Shown here in pieces: positions 54,630 through 64,000 of a stretch of DNA of 64,000 nt. The stretch lies in NCBI GenBank assembly GCA_965178125.1, contig OZ237750.1:992001-1056000 (forward strand), given 5' to 3'. Origin of the DNA: Bilabrum cf. latius (taxonomy: Eukaryota > Bigyra: Bicosoecida > Bigyra > Bicosoecida). The translations under genes were made by a program, and so were the position numbers. The notes below the pieces were generated by a model. The model saw only the letters and a program-made list of their open reading frames with translations, did not search any database and was not told the DNA's origin. The stretch's first letter is position 1. The number at the start of each line of letters is the position of its first letter.

Positions 54630-57600
54630 TGAGCAGAGGCCCAACCGAGAGCTCCTCGCACTCGCGCACCATGCGCCAGTCGGCCTCTGCCGATACAGAG
54701 CCGCCGCTTCGATGCCCCACCCCAGCCCCGCGCCCGTCGGCACGATGGTCGATCGACGTCTGCTCCTCCCCTCCCGCTGCACAGCCTCCCGCTGCGGCGC
54801 CCCGCTGCTCCAGCAGCTCCCCTGCCTCTGCCGCGAGGAAGGCAGGAGACACGCGCCGGGCCACGACGGCCATCGCGGCGGGCAGGGCGGCGCACATGGA
54901 CAGCAGCGACGGGACGAAGCACCGACGCAGCGAGGGCCTGGACAGGAACCGCAGAGGTGCGTGTGACAGCCGGTGCAGCAGTGTGGGCTGCGTGCCCCAC
55001 AGCAGTGCCTCCTGCGCCCTCCTCTGACCCACGCACAGAGCGCCCAGACTCGCTGCAACGCACAGGAGCAGGTCGTCCGAGCAGCACTCGGCGGGCTCCT
55101 CCAGACTGCCTGGCAACGGTAACAGCCTAACGCCGCGCCCCGCCCCCCGCGCGGGTGCACGAGCCCCTGGCACACCTTCCTCCCCAGCTCCAGCTCCAGC
55201 TCCAGTCCCTGTCCCAGTCCCTTGTGCCCGCTCTGCCTCTGCCTGCGCCGCTTGCAGCAGCGATGCAAAGGTGTGCTGCAGCTGCAGCTCCAGCGCCCTC
55301 TCGGAGTGCACGGCGGCCTGGGTCTCCTTGAGTGCGACCAGCGCGCATGCCAGCAGGGCGCGGAGGGACAGGCGGGCCACCAGCACGACATCCCGAGGGA
55401 GCACTCCCTCCCCGGGGTCGGGAGACGGAGGGGCGCAGGGCTCGCCGCAGGTGCTGCTGCTTTTTCCGGGTTTGCTGCTACTGCTGCTGCTGCTGCTGCT
55501 GGGGGGTTCGATCTTCCCCTATGCTCCTGCTGCACCGTTTGTATCGCGGGGGGGTGTGGACGGCGCTTGTCGCCCTGACCCTGACCCTGCCGCCGCTGCT
55601 GCTGCTGCTGCTGCTGCTCTGGATTGCGGAGAGGAGGGTGCACGCGCCCTGGACCTCCGCTGGGAGCCGAGGGGAGACGCTCCGAGGGCGATCTCGGCCA
55701 GGAAGGCAGGCACGCCCATGGCCCCCGTCTCCGTGATGGCCGCTGCGGTGTCTGCCCTCAGCTTGGCCTGCGCGCGGCTGGTGGTGCTAGAGCCTGGGGC
55801 CGAGTGTGTCGGAGCCGCCGCCCTCCGGACTGCGGTGAGGAGCAGAGCAGACACGGACAGCGCGGACAGCACAGGATGCGCGCATCCCAGCCTGCTTGCG
55901 AGGCCACCCTGCGCCGCGCTGAGGAAAGCAGTCAGCCGCTGGGGCAGCCCGCTGGCAACAGCGTACTGCAGCACCGGCAGGTACTCGACAGGCAAGGGGT
56001 CCTCCAGGCCCCATGCAGCGCTCGATCCGGGCGCAGGGTCCGCGAGCGATGAGTCGGCATGGTCGGATGTCTCTGGCCCCGGGGACACGCTGCCCTCGCC
56101 CGGTGGCGCGTCGGCACCGGCCCCTGCCCCGTCCACGATGGGCTGCAGCAGCATGCTGAGCCCAGCCGCGGCCGCCTCGAAGGATGCTACAGTGGATAGC
56201 AGCTGTGCCCTCGCGATCCGCCGCTCGAAGGAGGCAGCCGGTTTCAGGGACACGGGAAACGAGGTGCCCAGCGCATCTGCCCGCCGCCGCCGCCCGCGCC
56301 TTCCCCCGGGCACGCCTCGCCCCTGCTGCGGCCTCCCCCCGCCCGCGCCTCCTCCGAGCCCCGCAGACTCAGTGTGCACGGCCCCATCCTGCATCGCGGC
56401 AGTGGCAGCAGCCTCGCGCGCCCTCCGCAGGCGCTCTTGCCTGTGCTGCACCATGTCATCCCTTACACTCGCAGCCAGCGCGCGGCCCTCAACGTTTCCC
56501 ACCGACTGGCTGGAGGGTGCTCTTGCACTTGGCCTGCCCGTGCTTGCCGCATGGGCGGCTGTCCCTCGCACACGGTTCGCCCGCAGTGCCTATCCAGCTC
56601 CCGCCCCACTGGTGGCAGCGTTGCCTCGCGATGCACCCGATTGCGCCATCCCGCTCTCGCCTGCCGCCCTCCTCGCCGCAGCCGGCAGCTCGCACAGCAG
56701 AGCATAGCAGTGCCCCAGCGCGTCCAGCGCCTCGGCCAGTGCGTCTACCAGCACCACAGCAAGGCCGGACCGGAGCAAGGCACGCCTGCCCTGGGGGCAT
56801 CCACACGCCAGAGACACAGTCCGCAGCGCCGCCAGCAGCGCGCGGGCCCGGCTGAGGCGCAGCAGGACCGAGGCATGCGCGTCTGCCGCCACCTCAGGAG
56901 CAACCTGCTCCGACGCACTCCTTTTATCCTGAGCCGAAGGGTGCGTCGGGGACTGCCGGGAACCGGCGACCTTGCCGCGGTCTCGCAGCTGTCCAGAGCT
57001 GAGGCTCCTGCCGGGGCCGTGCCTGGCGCTAGATCTTGAGCCCGACCGGAGCTTGGCAGAAGAGGCAGCCGCGGCAGTGAGGACCCCAGAGGGGGCCAGC
57101 ACCCCCCTGGGCAGCAGGGAGGCCACCAGAGCCACAGAGAGGGCCAGCACGCCAGAGCCGCAGACGTTGTCCACGATGCCGGCAGGGGCCAGCTGGTGCT
57201 TGGCCAGCATACGGCCGCCAAATGGCCTCGCATCCACGGCCGCAGATGCCTCCACCACCAGCCCGCCCAGCTCTGCATCGCCGCCGGCAGAAATGGAGGC
57301 AGCCCCACCCCCGGCCAAGCGGGAGCACACCGCGTGGCAACTGCTCGACAGCCCGGAGCCCAGCAGCAGCAGAAGCGGGGACGCGACCTTGCCGTCCAGA
57401 ACAGTCGGAGCCCCGCATGCAGACGCAGCGGCGACCTCGAGCCGGTGCCGGTGCCCTTTTCGACCCCCAACCTGGGCGCCAGCAGACATGCCCGCTGCCC
57501 CAACGGCCTAGCCCTGCTTAGCGCGGCCCCCTTTCCCGTCCTGCCTGGCCGCAGACAGCGCCTGCCCCGCCTCGGGCGCCTGCAGCAGCACCCCGCACGC

Positions 57601-60600
57601 CGCGAGGAGCCCAGCCAGCATCGCAGACACGGCCGACTCGCCGAGACCGGCCACTCCCGCCGTCTCTAGCCGCAGCGAGTCGGGCGCCACCAGCCCCCTC
57701 GGCCAGAGCCCCTCCTCCTCGGCCCTCCGCAGGGATGCCACCAGGAGAGCGTGGCCCAGAACGTGCTGCCCCTGCCTGCGCCGCAGGTGCGCCGCCCTGG
57801 CGGCGGGCACGTCCTGCGCCGCCAGCTGCGTCAGCCGCTCCAGCCCTTCACTGAGCGCGCACAGACGGGCGGCAGTCCTACGGGCCCGCCCCAGCAACCG
57901 CATTGACCTAGTTAGTGCCGAGTCCGCCGCGGCAGCGGAGCCACTACCGTTGCTGGACTTTGGTGCACCGCCACCGCCAGACCCCGCCACTCCTGCTCCC
58001 GACCCCGCCAGCAGCTGGTCGTGGCTGGGCCCGTCGGGGTCCACCCACGACGCGCATGGAGGGAACATGCCCTGGAACTGGAGGGACACCATGCTCTGGG
58101 CAGCGGCGGGGGAGGGAGGCACGGGGGCCGGCAGCACCGGCTTCCTCTCGTCCTGAGCACCCCCCTGAGACTCTGGGCTCCTGCGGTAGGCCCCGAAGAG
58201 AGGCAGATCGCTGGCAGAGGCCCCCTCGAGCCCCGGGCCTGCCGTCCTTTCGGCGAGCCCTCCCCCTAGGCCGAGCTCGCCACGGGGTACAGCAGCGCCC
58301 TCGCGCCTCCCAAGCAGCGCGGACACGCCCTCCGCCTCCACCCCGAACGCGACTGCAATGGTCCGCAGCGACTCGGCCACCAGGCCCTGCGCATCTGCCC
58401 GGACGAGCCGGAGCGCCGGCACGTGCAGCCGAAGCCGCTTGGCTGCCGCGGCCGAGGCCGAGGTACCCGTGTCCCTATCCCCGCCGGACAGACGGAAACT
58501 GCCGATCCCGATGCTGCGCCTCGCAGCATCTGCATCCCTGGACGCAGCGTACTGCGCGATGTCTCTGCGCGCAGTTTGCCTCCTCTTGCGCCTCCTCTCC
58601 CGCTCTTCCCTGGACACACGCGGCACGGGCAAGAAGGACGAGGATGAGGACGAGGATGAGGCTGAGTACTGGCCAGCCTAGGAGTTCCCTCCTCGGCGGC
58701 GAGCACCGTGTCTGTCGGACATCCTTACCCCTCTCGCGGCCAGCACAGACCGTCTGCCCGCACCAGATGCCAGAGAGCCAGAGTTGGAGCGGGATGCCCG
58801 GCCCTACGCGCCATGCGTGGTCCTGGGCCCGTGCAGCTAAAAGGACCCCGAGGAGGTGCGCCGGTGCGGGGGTGTGCGAGACATCCTGCTGGACCCAGCG
58901 CCTGCCCATGGCCGAGCGCCAACTCCGTGCAGAGAGCCCCCTCGCTCACGAGCGGGCGTGGATGACACAGAGGCGGGGCTCAGAGGGGCGTGACTCCGGT
59001 CGTGCAGCTGCTGGCCCCTCGAGCGTGACGTGCCACGGATCGCGGCGCTGTGGCTCTGGGCAGACCGCGGGGACGACGGGTCCGTCCGATCTGCGCCCGC
59101 ACGGGGAGAGGCGCAGCTGCCGAGGCTCGCATCGCCTGGGCCGGCCTTGCGACTGGCCTCCTGGTCCTAGCCATGCACGCCTGTGACTGGCCCATCCCCG
59201 GCTGCGGCCCGTTCCACGAGCTCCCTGAACTCCCGCAGGGTGACTGCTCCTGCTGCAGCTGCGGCGTCCTCGGCGAAGGCAGGTTGCTCTGGCGGGCAGT
59301 CCTGCGTGCCCTTCCGTTTCTTCTTCCTTCTCTTCTTCTTCTTTGGTTTGACCGCCCGATCCTGCCCAGATTCGTTGGCCAGAATGTTGCTTGAGGCTGT
59401 AGCCGCCGCACCTGTTGTCCCAGCCAGCTCATCACCACCAGCCCCCACATCCACCGATGGTCGCTGCAGGGGCCCCTTCCAGCCAAATCCGGGGGACTCG
59501 CTGTCCGCCGACGTGCTCAGCACGTGTGCAGACAAGAAGCCCCCGCCCATTCCATTTTCTGTCGTGCCGCCCGCTGTGCCTAGCAGCCGCATGCTAATAG
59601 ACAAATCGTCGCGGTCCTATACAACACCCCTCTGCCCGTCCTCCCACCCCTGCCCATGGTCGCCCTGCAGCGAGTGCTACCTACGAGACACCTTGGGCAC
59701 GATCCAGTCCCCGCCCGCAGGTGCACCCGATGATGCTCCCCCGGCCAGCGCAGTCTGCTGCTAATCCCCGTGTCTCTCCATGGACAACAAGCTGCCGTGA
59801 GATGAAGATAGGACTCCACCCGTCTAGTGCGCGATGCCTGCGGGCTGTGACAGCTACATGGAGTCTAGCAGAGGGGGGGCCGGTGCATGGCCCAGCTCCA
59901 TGCCCTCGGTGAGCGGTGACAGGGGCGGGCTGCGCACCACCTCAGCATCTCCAGAAGGCTCGCGGCTTCCTGCCTCTGTGCGCATGCGGGACCGCAGCGC
60001 GGCTCCCTCGGTCTCTCTGTCCCTGCCCCTGCCTCTGTCCCTGCCCCTGCCCCTGCCATGAACCTGCACCTGCTCCCCGTTGTCGTCCGCCAATGCGCCC
60101 AGGAGCCCGCCTGCCGCTCCACCGGACTGCGCCCCAAGCAAGCCAAGAGCACCCCCGGTCTCAGCATCATCGCCGCGAGCTACGTCTGGAGCAAACCCTC
60201 CCAACAGCGGCCCGCTCAGCTACCGGCCCTCCTCCTCCTCTTCCTGCTCATCTCTCTCGTCCCCGGACCCGTCCCCGGGCAGGGAGCCAAGCGGCGCTCC
60301 GCTGGATGCGCGTCTTCGGCGAGAGCCAGAGGGAGCGCTGGCAGCGCTGTGTCCACCGACAGAGCGCGAGGCGCTGTTTCGAGCAGCGAGAAAGCTTCCA
60401 ATGGTCATGCGCGGCGGTGTGCGGCTATACCTGCCCTCCTCATCTTCCTGGGCCGGTTTGCGCCACGCAATGCTGGTAGCCTTGGCGCGGATCGAGTCCA
60501 GGGCAGCCTCCCTTCTGCGGTCGCCCTCCTGTAGCCTCCTGGATATCTCGTGCCGCTTGGCCTGATTTTGTACCTGCAGGATGAAGCCGACTTCGTGCAC

Positions 60601-61571
60601 TTTCTGGTTCTCGGTCTCAGCCTTGCGGCGCACCTGCTCGAGGTGAGCCTGGTGCCGTCCCGCCGCCCGCTCTAGCCGCTGCGCCATGGCTGCCCCCTGC
60701 GCCTGCAGACGCCTCTCCCTCCTCTCCCTGGCCCTCTCTGCCCTCTGCGCGAGCGCCTGCCTCCGCTCCTCTCTGGCCCTCAGCTGCTTCTGTCGGTTCC
60801 TCTCGGCCTGCTGCAGCCGCTCCTGCATGGCCTCCTGCTGCTCGCGGGGAGACAGCTTCCGCTGCCGGGTCGGACTGCTCAGCTTCGCGTGCAGCAGGAG
60901 GCCTCCGGACTCGGGTGATTTGGCCCGGCGAGCAGCCGTGCGAACAACGGACTCAGGAGGCGGCGAGCAGTACGAAGCAACGGCGCCCTTGGAGGTGTGC
61001 TTGCCGACGAGTGCCCTACCCTTGGAGGTGTGCTTGCCGACGAGTGCCCTACCCCCTGCACCCGACCTCCCGCTCCGGCTGCTAGTCCCTGTAGGCCTAC
61101 TCGATCGAGTAACCTTGTCAGCTGGCCGCTTATCGCGCCTCCTGCCGCGCTTCCGCCCCTGCCTGCCCCATCCTTTCCGGTACCCATTTCCCACCGAGTC
61201 ACGGTACACGTCGCCTCCAGCCTCGGAAGATGGCTTGCCCTCGCCATGGAAGATCGACCGCCAGCTCCTGCCTCCGCCTTCGTCTGAGCTTTCCCGCTTC
61301 GACACGGCTGGAATTCTGTCCCCTCTGCTGCCAGTGAGCTCTCTGCTGCTACCTGGTAGTGTAGTGGTAGCCATGCCTCTACGCCGGGCCGCGCCTTCAC
61401 CCGCACCCGCACCCACACCCACACCCACACCCGCACCCGCACCCGCACCCGCACCCGCACCCACACCCACACCCGCACCCTCACCCGCACCCGCACCCGC
61501 ACCCGCACCCGCACCCGCACCCGCACCCGCACCCGCACCCACACCCGCACCCGCACCCGCACCCGCACCCG

Positions 61572-61610
<39 letters not shown>

Positions 61611-63144
61611 CCGCATCCTCAGGTTGTGGGCCAGGGTGCTTGTCCGGCACCTGCCTGCGCCCAGCACGCTGGTCCTCGTCGGCAGACTTACCCTTTGGGT
61701 CCTGCACGGGATTGAATCGCACCATCGCGCCCCCAGCTCCACTCGCCAGGACAAAGCCACTCATCCCTGCAGTAGAGGATCCAGTACCCCCTTGCCGTCG
61801 AGGAGGGAGCTACTCGTCCGCCTGAGCAGAATCAGGGCCAGGGCCAGGACCAGGACCAGTGGCCTGCGGGTGCACCGTCAGGGTTGTGGGGGGGCGTTCT
61901 CCAGTAGCGCTCCTCGACTGTTCTCTACCTTCCTTGCTCTTTCCCTAGGGATCGGATCCTTGTTTACCCAGTGCATGTCCCCCGCTTGTTGTACTGCTGC
62001 GGCCTCTCAGGTGCACTGCGGCCACGGCTCGCGCTGCCTCCAAAATGCTGCCGTCCCAGCTGTGTCGTCGCACCAGCCCACGAGCACTGTGCCTCTGCCT
62101 ATCACCTGTGGTCTATCCTCTGCCATGACTATCCACCCCATCTCCACCCTTGCCTCCTACACCCGTGGGGTCCTCGTCCTCGTCCTCGTCCTTGTCATCA
62201 CCTGTCTCTTCATCCGATGGATACCCCCTGCCTGGCAAGAACCCAGTGGCCCGAAGCCTGGCTTCTCTCGACAGCATGGGGGTCAGCAATGCAAGCGAGG
62301 TGTGCGCGCTCCATGCGCTCCGCACCGAGGATTCCTCCCAGCTCGGGGCCCGCAGCTACCGGGGGGTGTCTGCTGCAGTAGCAGTTGCAGTAGCAGTGGC
62401 AGCTGCAGGCCCGGAGATAGAGGCAGTGGCAGTGGCTGGAGTATTGCTGGATGCATGGTCCTGCTTGCTGTCAGATGCACTTGCGCTTGCAATTGCACTC
62501 AAGCTGGCCAGCGTGGGGGGGACCCCGAGCTGGGGCGAGCTGCGCGTTCGCACCCCAATTGCCCCAGGGCTGTTTCCGCCGCTGCGGCTGCCTCGGGACC
62601 TGGGCGGGGTGCGGGCGGGGCTATGCCCGGTGTTTGCCTGCAATAGCTGCTCTAGTCGAGCAGCGTGCTGCTTTGAGCTCCTTGCGCGGGCTGGTGAACG
62701 CCGGACTTCCCAGGCAATGGACCGTCGTTCGCGCGGAGATCGTGATGGCGAACCGGGCTCACTGCCAGCGCGACGACCCGGGGATGATTCTGGTGTCATT
62801 TCATGAATTTGAGACGCACTGCCCGCTGCATAGCTGCCACTTTCAGCGCTGTCCACGCGGACCAGTCGTTCCTGAAGAGAGGCGAAGTCTGCACGAGCTG
62901 CCTCTAGAGCATCAATGGCTGTGCGGGTCTTCGCAATATCGCTCTCGAACTCGCATAACGTATAAAGCTCTTCAATTGATCTGCGTTGGGAAACTTTTTG
63001 GCTCTTGAGATTCACAGTGCTCCATTGAATGCGCGCACAATTCGAAATCGTAGGGAGCACTCACCTGTCCATATTTCTGAACGTTGACGACCACAGTTTC
63101 CGTCTAAATGTATGAGACCGGTCATCAGAATCATGCTGACTCAT
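54574..63144 (-). CDS. Very large UAG-rich protein (about 2,828 residues), unknown family
   Basis: Exon 1 63144-63065 (MSQHDSDDRSHTFRRKLW), 84-nt intron, exon 2 62980-54574, stop TGA 54574. I checked the frame for TAA/TGA in the gaps between longer segments and found none, but about 17 TAGs, including five within 59617-59856. Parts: short coiled coil (IAKTRTAIDALEAARADF, then LQERLVRVD); Ser/Pro/Arg-rich; a Gly-Ala/Gly-Glu dipeptide run; a strong coiled coil (REQQEAMQERLQQAERNRQK... MAQRLERAAGRHQAHLEQVR); a Lys-rich run (KPKKKKRRKKKRKG); then a ~1,500-residue Ala/Leu-rich helical C-terminal half that resembles armadillo/HEAT-type solenoids in composition (inference). Additional introns are possible in the low-complexity middle. 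Unrecognised. Confidence 0.55.
61396..61614. repeat. CACCCG-type hexamer array in coding sequence
   Basis: About 36 copies of CACCCG with CACCCA and CACCCT variants. In the minus-strand gene it encodes a Gly-Ala / Gly-Val / Gly-Glu dipeptide run. A multiple of 3, so the frame is kept. Confidence 0.9.
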
Positions 63145-63312
63145 CGAAATGACCACGATACGAGCCGCAGGCGTGGATCCGAGGACAGAGCAAGTCGAAC
63201 GTTCCATCCAAGCGAGTTGCCGTTGCGAGGCACTGCGCAAATGCCAGACCAGAGGACCCAATGCAGGTAGAGGCCTGGTATTTCAAAGATCTTTGCAACC
63301 AATAAAGAAACC
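63145..63312. promoter_or_regulatory. Divergent intergenic region
   Basis: 168 bp between opposite ATGs at 63144 (minus) and 63313 (plus). A shared promoter is likely by position only. Confidence 0.4.
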
Positions 63313-64000
63313 ATGAGAAGGGAAGCACGTATGTTGGCCACTAGAGGAAGTCCAGCAAACGAAGACTAGTAGTACAGCTCAATCCAACTGCAGCTTGAAC
63401 GGGTGCGTGCGCAATTCAACCTGCCCGAGCAATCCGATTTGTTGCTATTCGGTAGAGCACTGGATGATGCCAGTGATGCTGCCGCGCAAGTTGAAGCGCC
63501 GAAGGCTCGCGTATCGGTGCTTGGCGTGGTGCCGGCCTATGTGGCTCGAAGACGGAAGGAGCTAGCTGCAGGGGCCTCATCGAATGGAAGAGTTGCACGT
63601 GGGAAACGGCTTCAACCAGACAAAGTACCGCATAACCTTCTCACTGATGCTGCGGCCCAGACCATGGTTGGTTTGTCAACTGCACTGAAGCGAGCGAATG
63701 CTGGAACCTCATCTCTTCAAGAGTCTGCCATGCGCCAGGCCGCCTCCAAGCATGGCCATCGCGTTGAAACTCTGCACGAGTCTGCCATCGAAATGGCAGC
63801 TCGACCGGCCTCATCCTTAGCGGCTAGAAGCAGGACTGCCAGAGTCGGGTCGCGAGGCAGAGCTCCCATTGACCCGTCCCCAGCGAGTGCAGTCCTGGCG
63901 TCCATGCATGCGGCCCATCGCATCGGCGTCTGGCAGGCGGAAAGCCCAGCCCCAGGCGGAAGGGTGGCCGGCGCATCGCTCACTGGCAGGCCCGCCACGG
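63313..64000 (+). CDS. Unrecognised protein, 3' end outside window
   Basis: Frame open from ATG 63313 (second ATG at 63331) to the window edge, about 229 codons. Two consecutive TAGs (63367-63372) follow SPANED and precede YSSIQLQLERVRAQFNLPEQ. Helical, Ala/Arg-rich, with a possible repeat of LQESAMRQAASKHGHR and LHESAIEMAARPAS (about 20-residue period). No family recognised. Confidence 0.5.

Noticed and set aside
55480-55502. Poly-Gln tract containing TAGs on the minus strand
   Set aside because: In the frame of the large gene this triplet run reads Ser (AGC/AGT); the CAG/TAG register is not the coding one.
54-64000. TAG meaning Leu, Tyr or Trp
   Set aside because: Conserved sites (sulfatase Gln columns, WW strand, receiver helix, RhoGDI Glu/Pro column, CAG in a paralogue) favour a polar residue. 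Glu is the only serious rival and fits the sulfatase and paralogue evidence less well.
54-64000. TAGs as sequencing errors, pseudogenes or pyrrolysine
   Set aside because: Errors or decay would also give TAA, TGA and frameshifts; only TAG is enriched. Pyrrolysine is limited to a few methyltransferases in prokaryotes.

Overview
This window reads as nuclear DNA of a compact, GC-rich microbial eukaryote (a free-living alga or protist; I cannot place the lineage). The support is spliced genes with short GT-AG introns (roughly 37-190 nt), many eukaryote-type proteins (Arf GTPase, RhoGDI, UBX/SEP protein, tandem WW protein, TALE homeodomain, lysosomal-type hydrolases), close-packed genes with divergent pairs 130-180 bp apart, and long GC-rich low-complexity tracts.

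The dominant observation is a non-standard genetic code. With the standard code almost every gene falls into a chain of same-frame ORFs separated only by TAG. With TAG as a sense codon they become single intact genes that end at TGA (18 of 19 terminators I could assign) or TAA (once, 47732-47734). I count about 70 in-frame TAGs and no in-frame TAA or TGA. TAG sits at positions that are Gln in well-known families, most clearly twice in the iduronate-2-sulfatase-like gene (before the Gln-Ala-Val-Cys-Ala-Pro-Ser-Arg active site, and after the Leu-Pro of the Leu-Pro-Gln-x-Phe-Lys segment). It also fits in a response-regulator receiver, a WW domain and RhoGDI, and lies opposite a CAG codon in a paralogue inside this window. 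So UAG = Gln with UGA and UAA as stops is the code used for all annotations here.

Layout. 0-10.6 kb: ethylene-receptor-like hybrid histidine kinase (+), RWD/zinc-domain protein (-), UBXN11-like protein (-) divergent from a RhoGDI (+). 11.1-14.8 kb: two unrecognised genes (+), the second a multi-pass membrane protein. 15-18.2 kb: a 23-bp minisatellite (58 copies) abutting a PH-kinase gene (-) that stops halfway through its kinase domain. 18.4-20.7 kb: Pro-rich / 10-residue-repeat / tandem WW protein (+). 20.7-23.0 kb: gene-poor, lower-GC stretch. 23-27 kb: Arf GTPase and oligopeptidase B-like peptidase (-). 27.2-32.8 kb: large TALE homeodomain protein (-). 34.1-39.1 kb: unrecognised 1,686-residue protein (-). 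39.4-51.1 kb: cation-diffusion facilitator (-), then NAGLU-type GH89 (+) and IDS-type sulfatase (+) as neighbours, then a lactate-permease family transporter (-). 52-54.4 kb: a tandem pair of four-TM protein genes (-), one frameshifted. 54.6-63.1 kb: a very large UAG-rich protein (-, about 2,828 residues). 63.3-64 kb: start of a (+) gene running off the window.

Functional themes: the GH89/sulfatase pair are both exo-acting enzymes of heparan-sulfate-type glycosaminoglycan breakdown and share strand and neighbourhood. The UBXN11/RhoGDI divergent pair both relate to Rho-family GTPases in animals. Several coding regions have been invaded or extended by minisatellites, including a 50-bp array inside the GH89 gene whose length breaks the frame unless it is spliced out.
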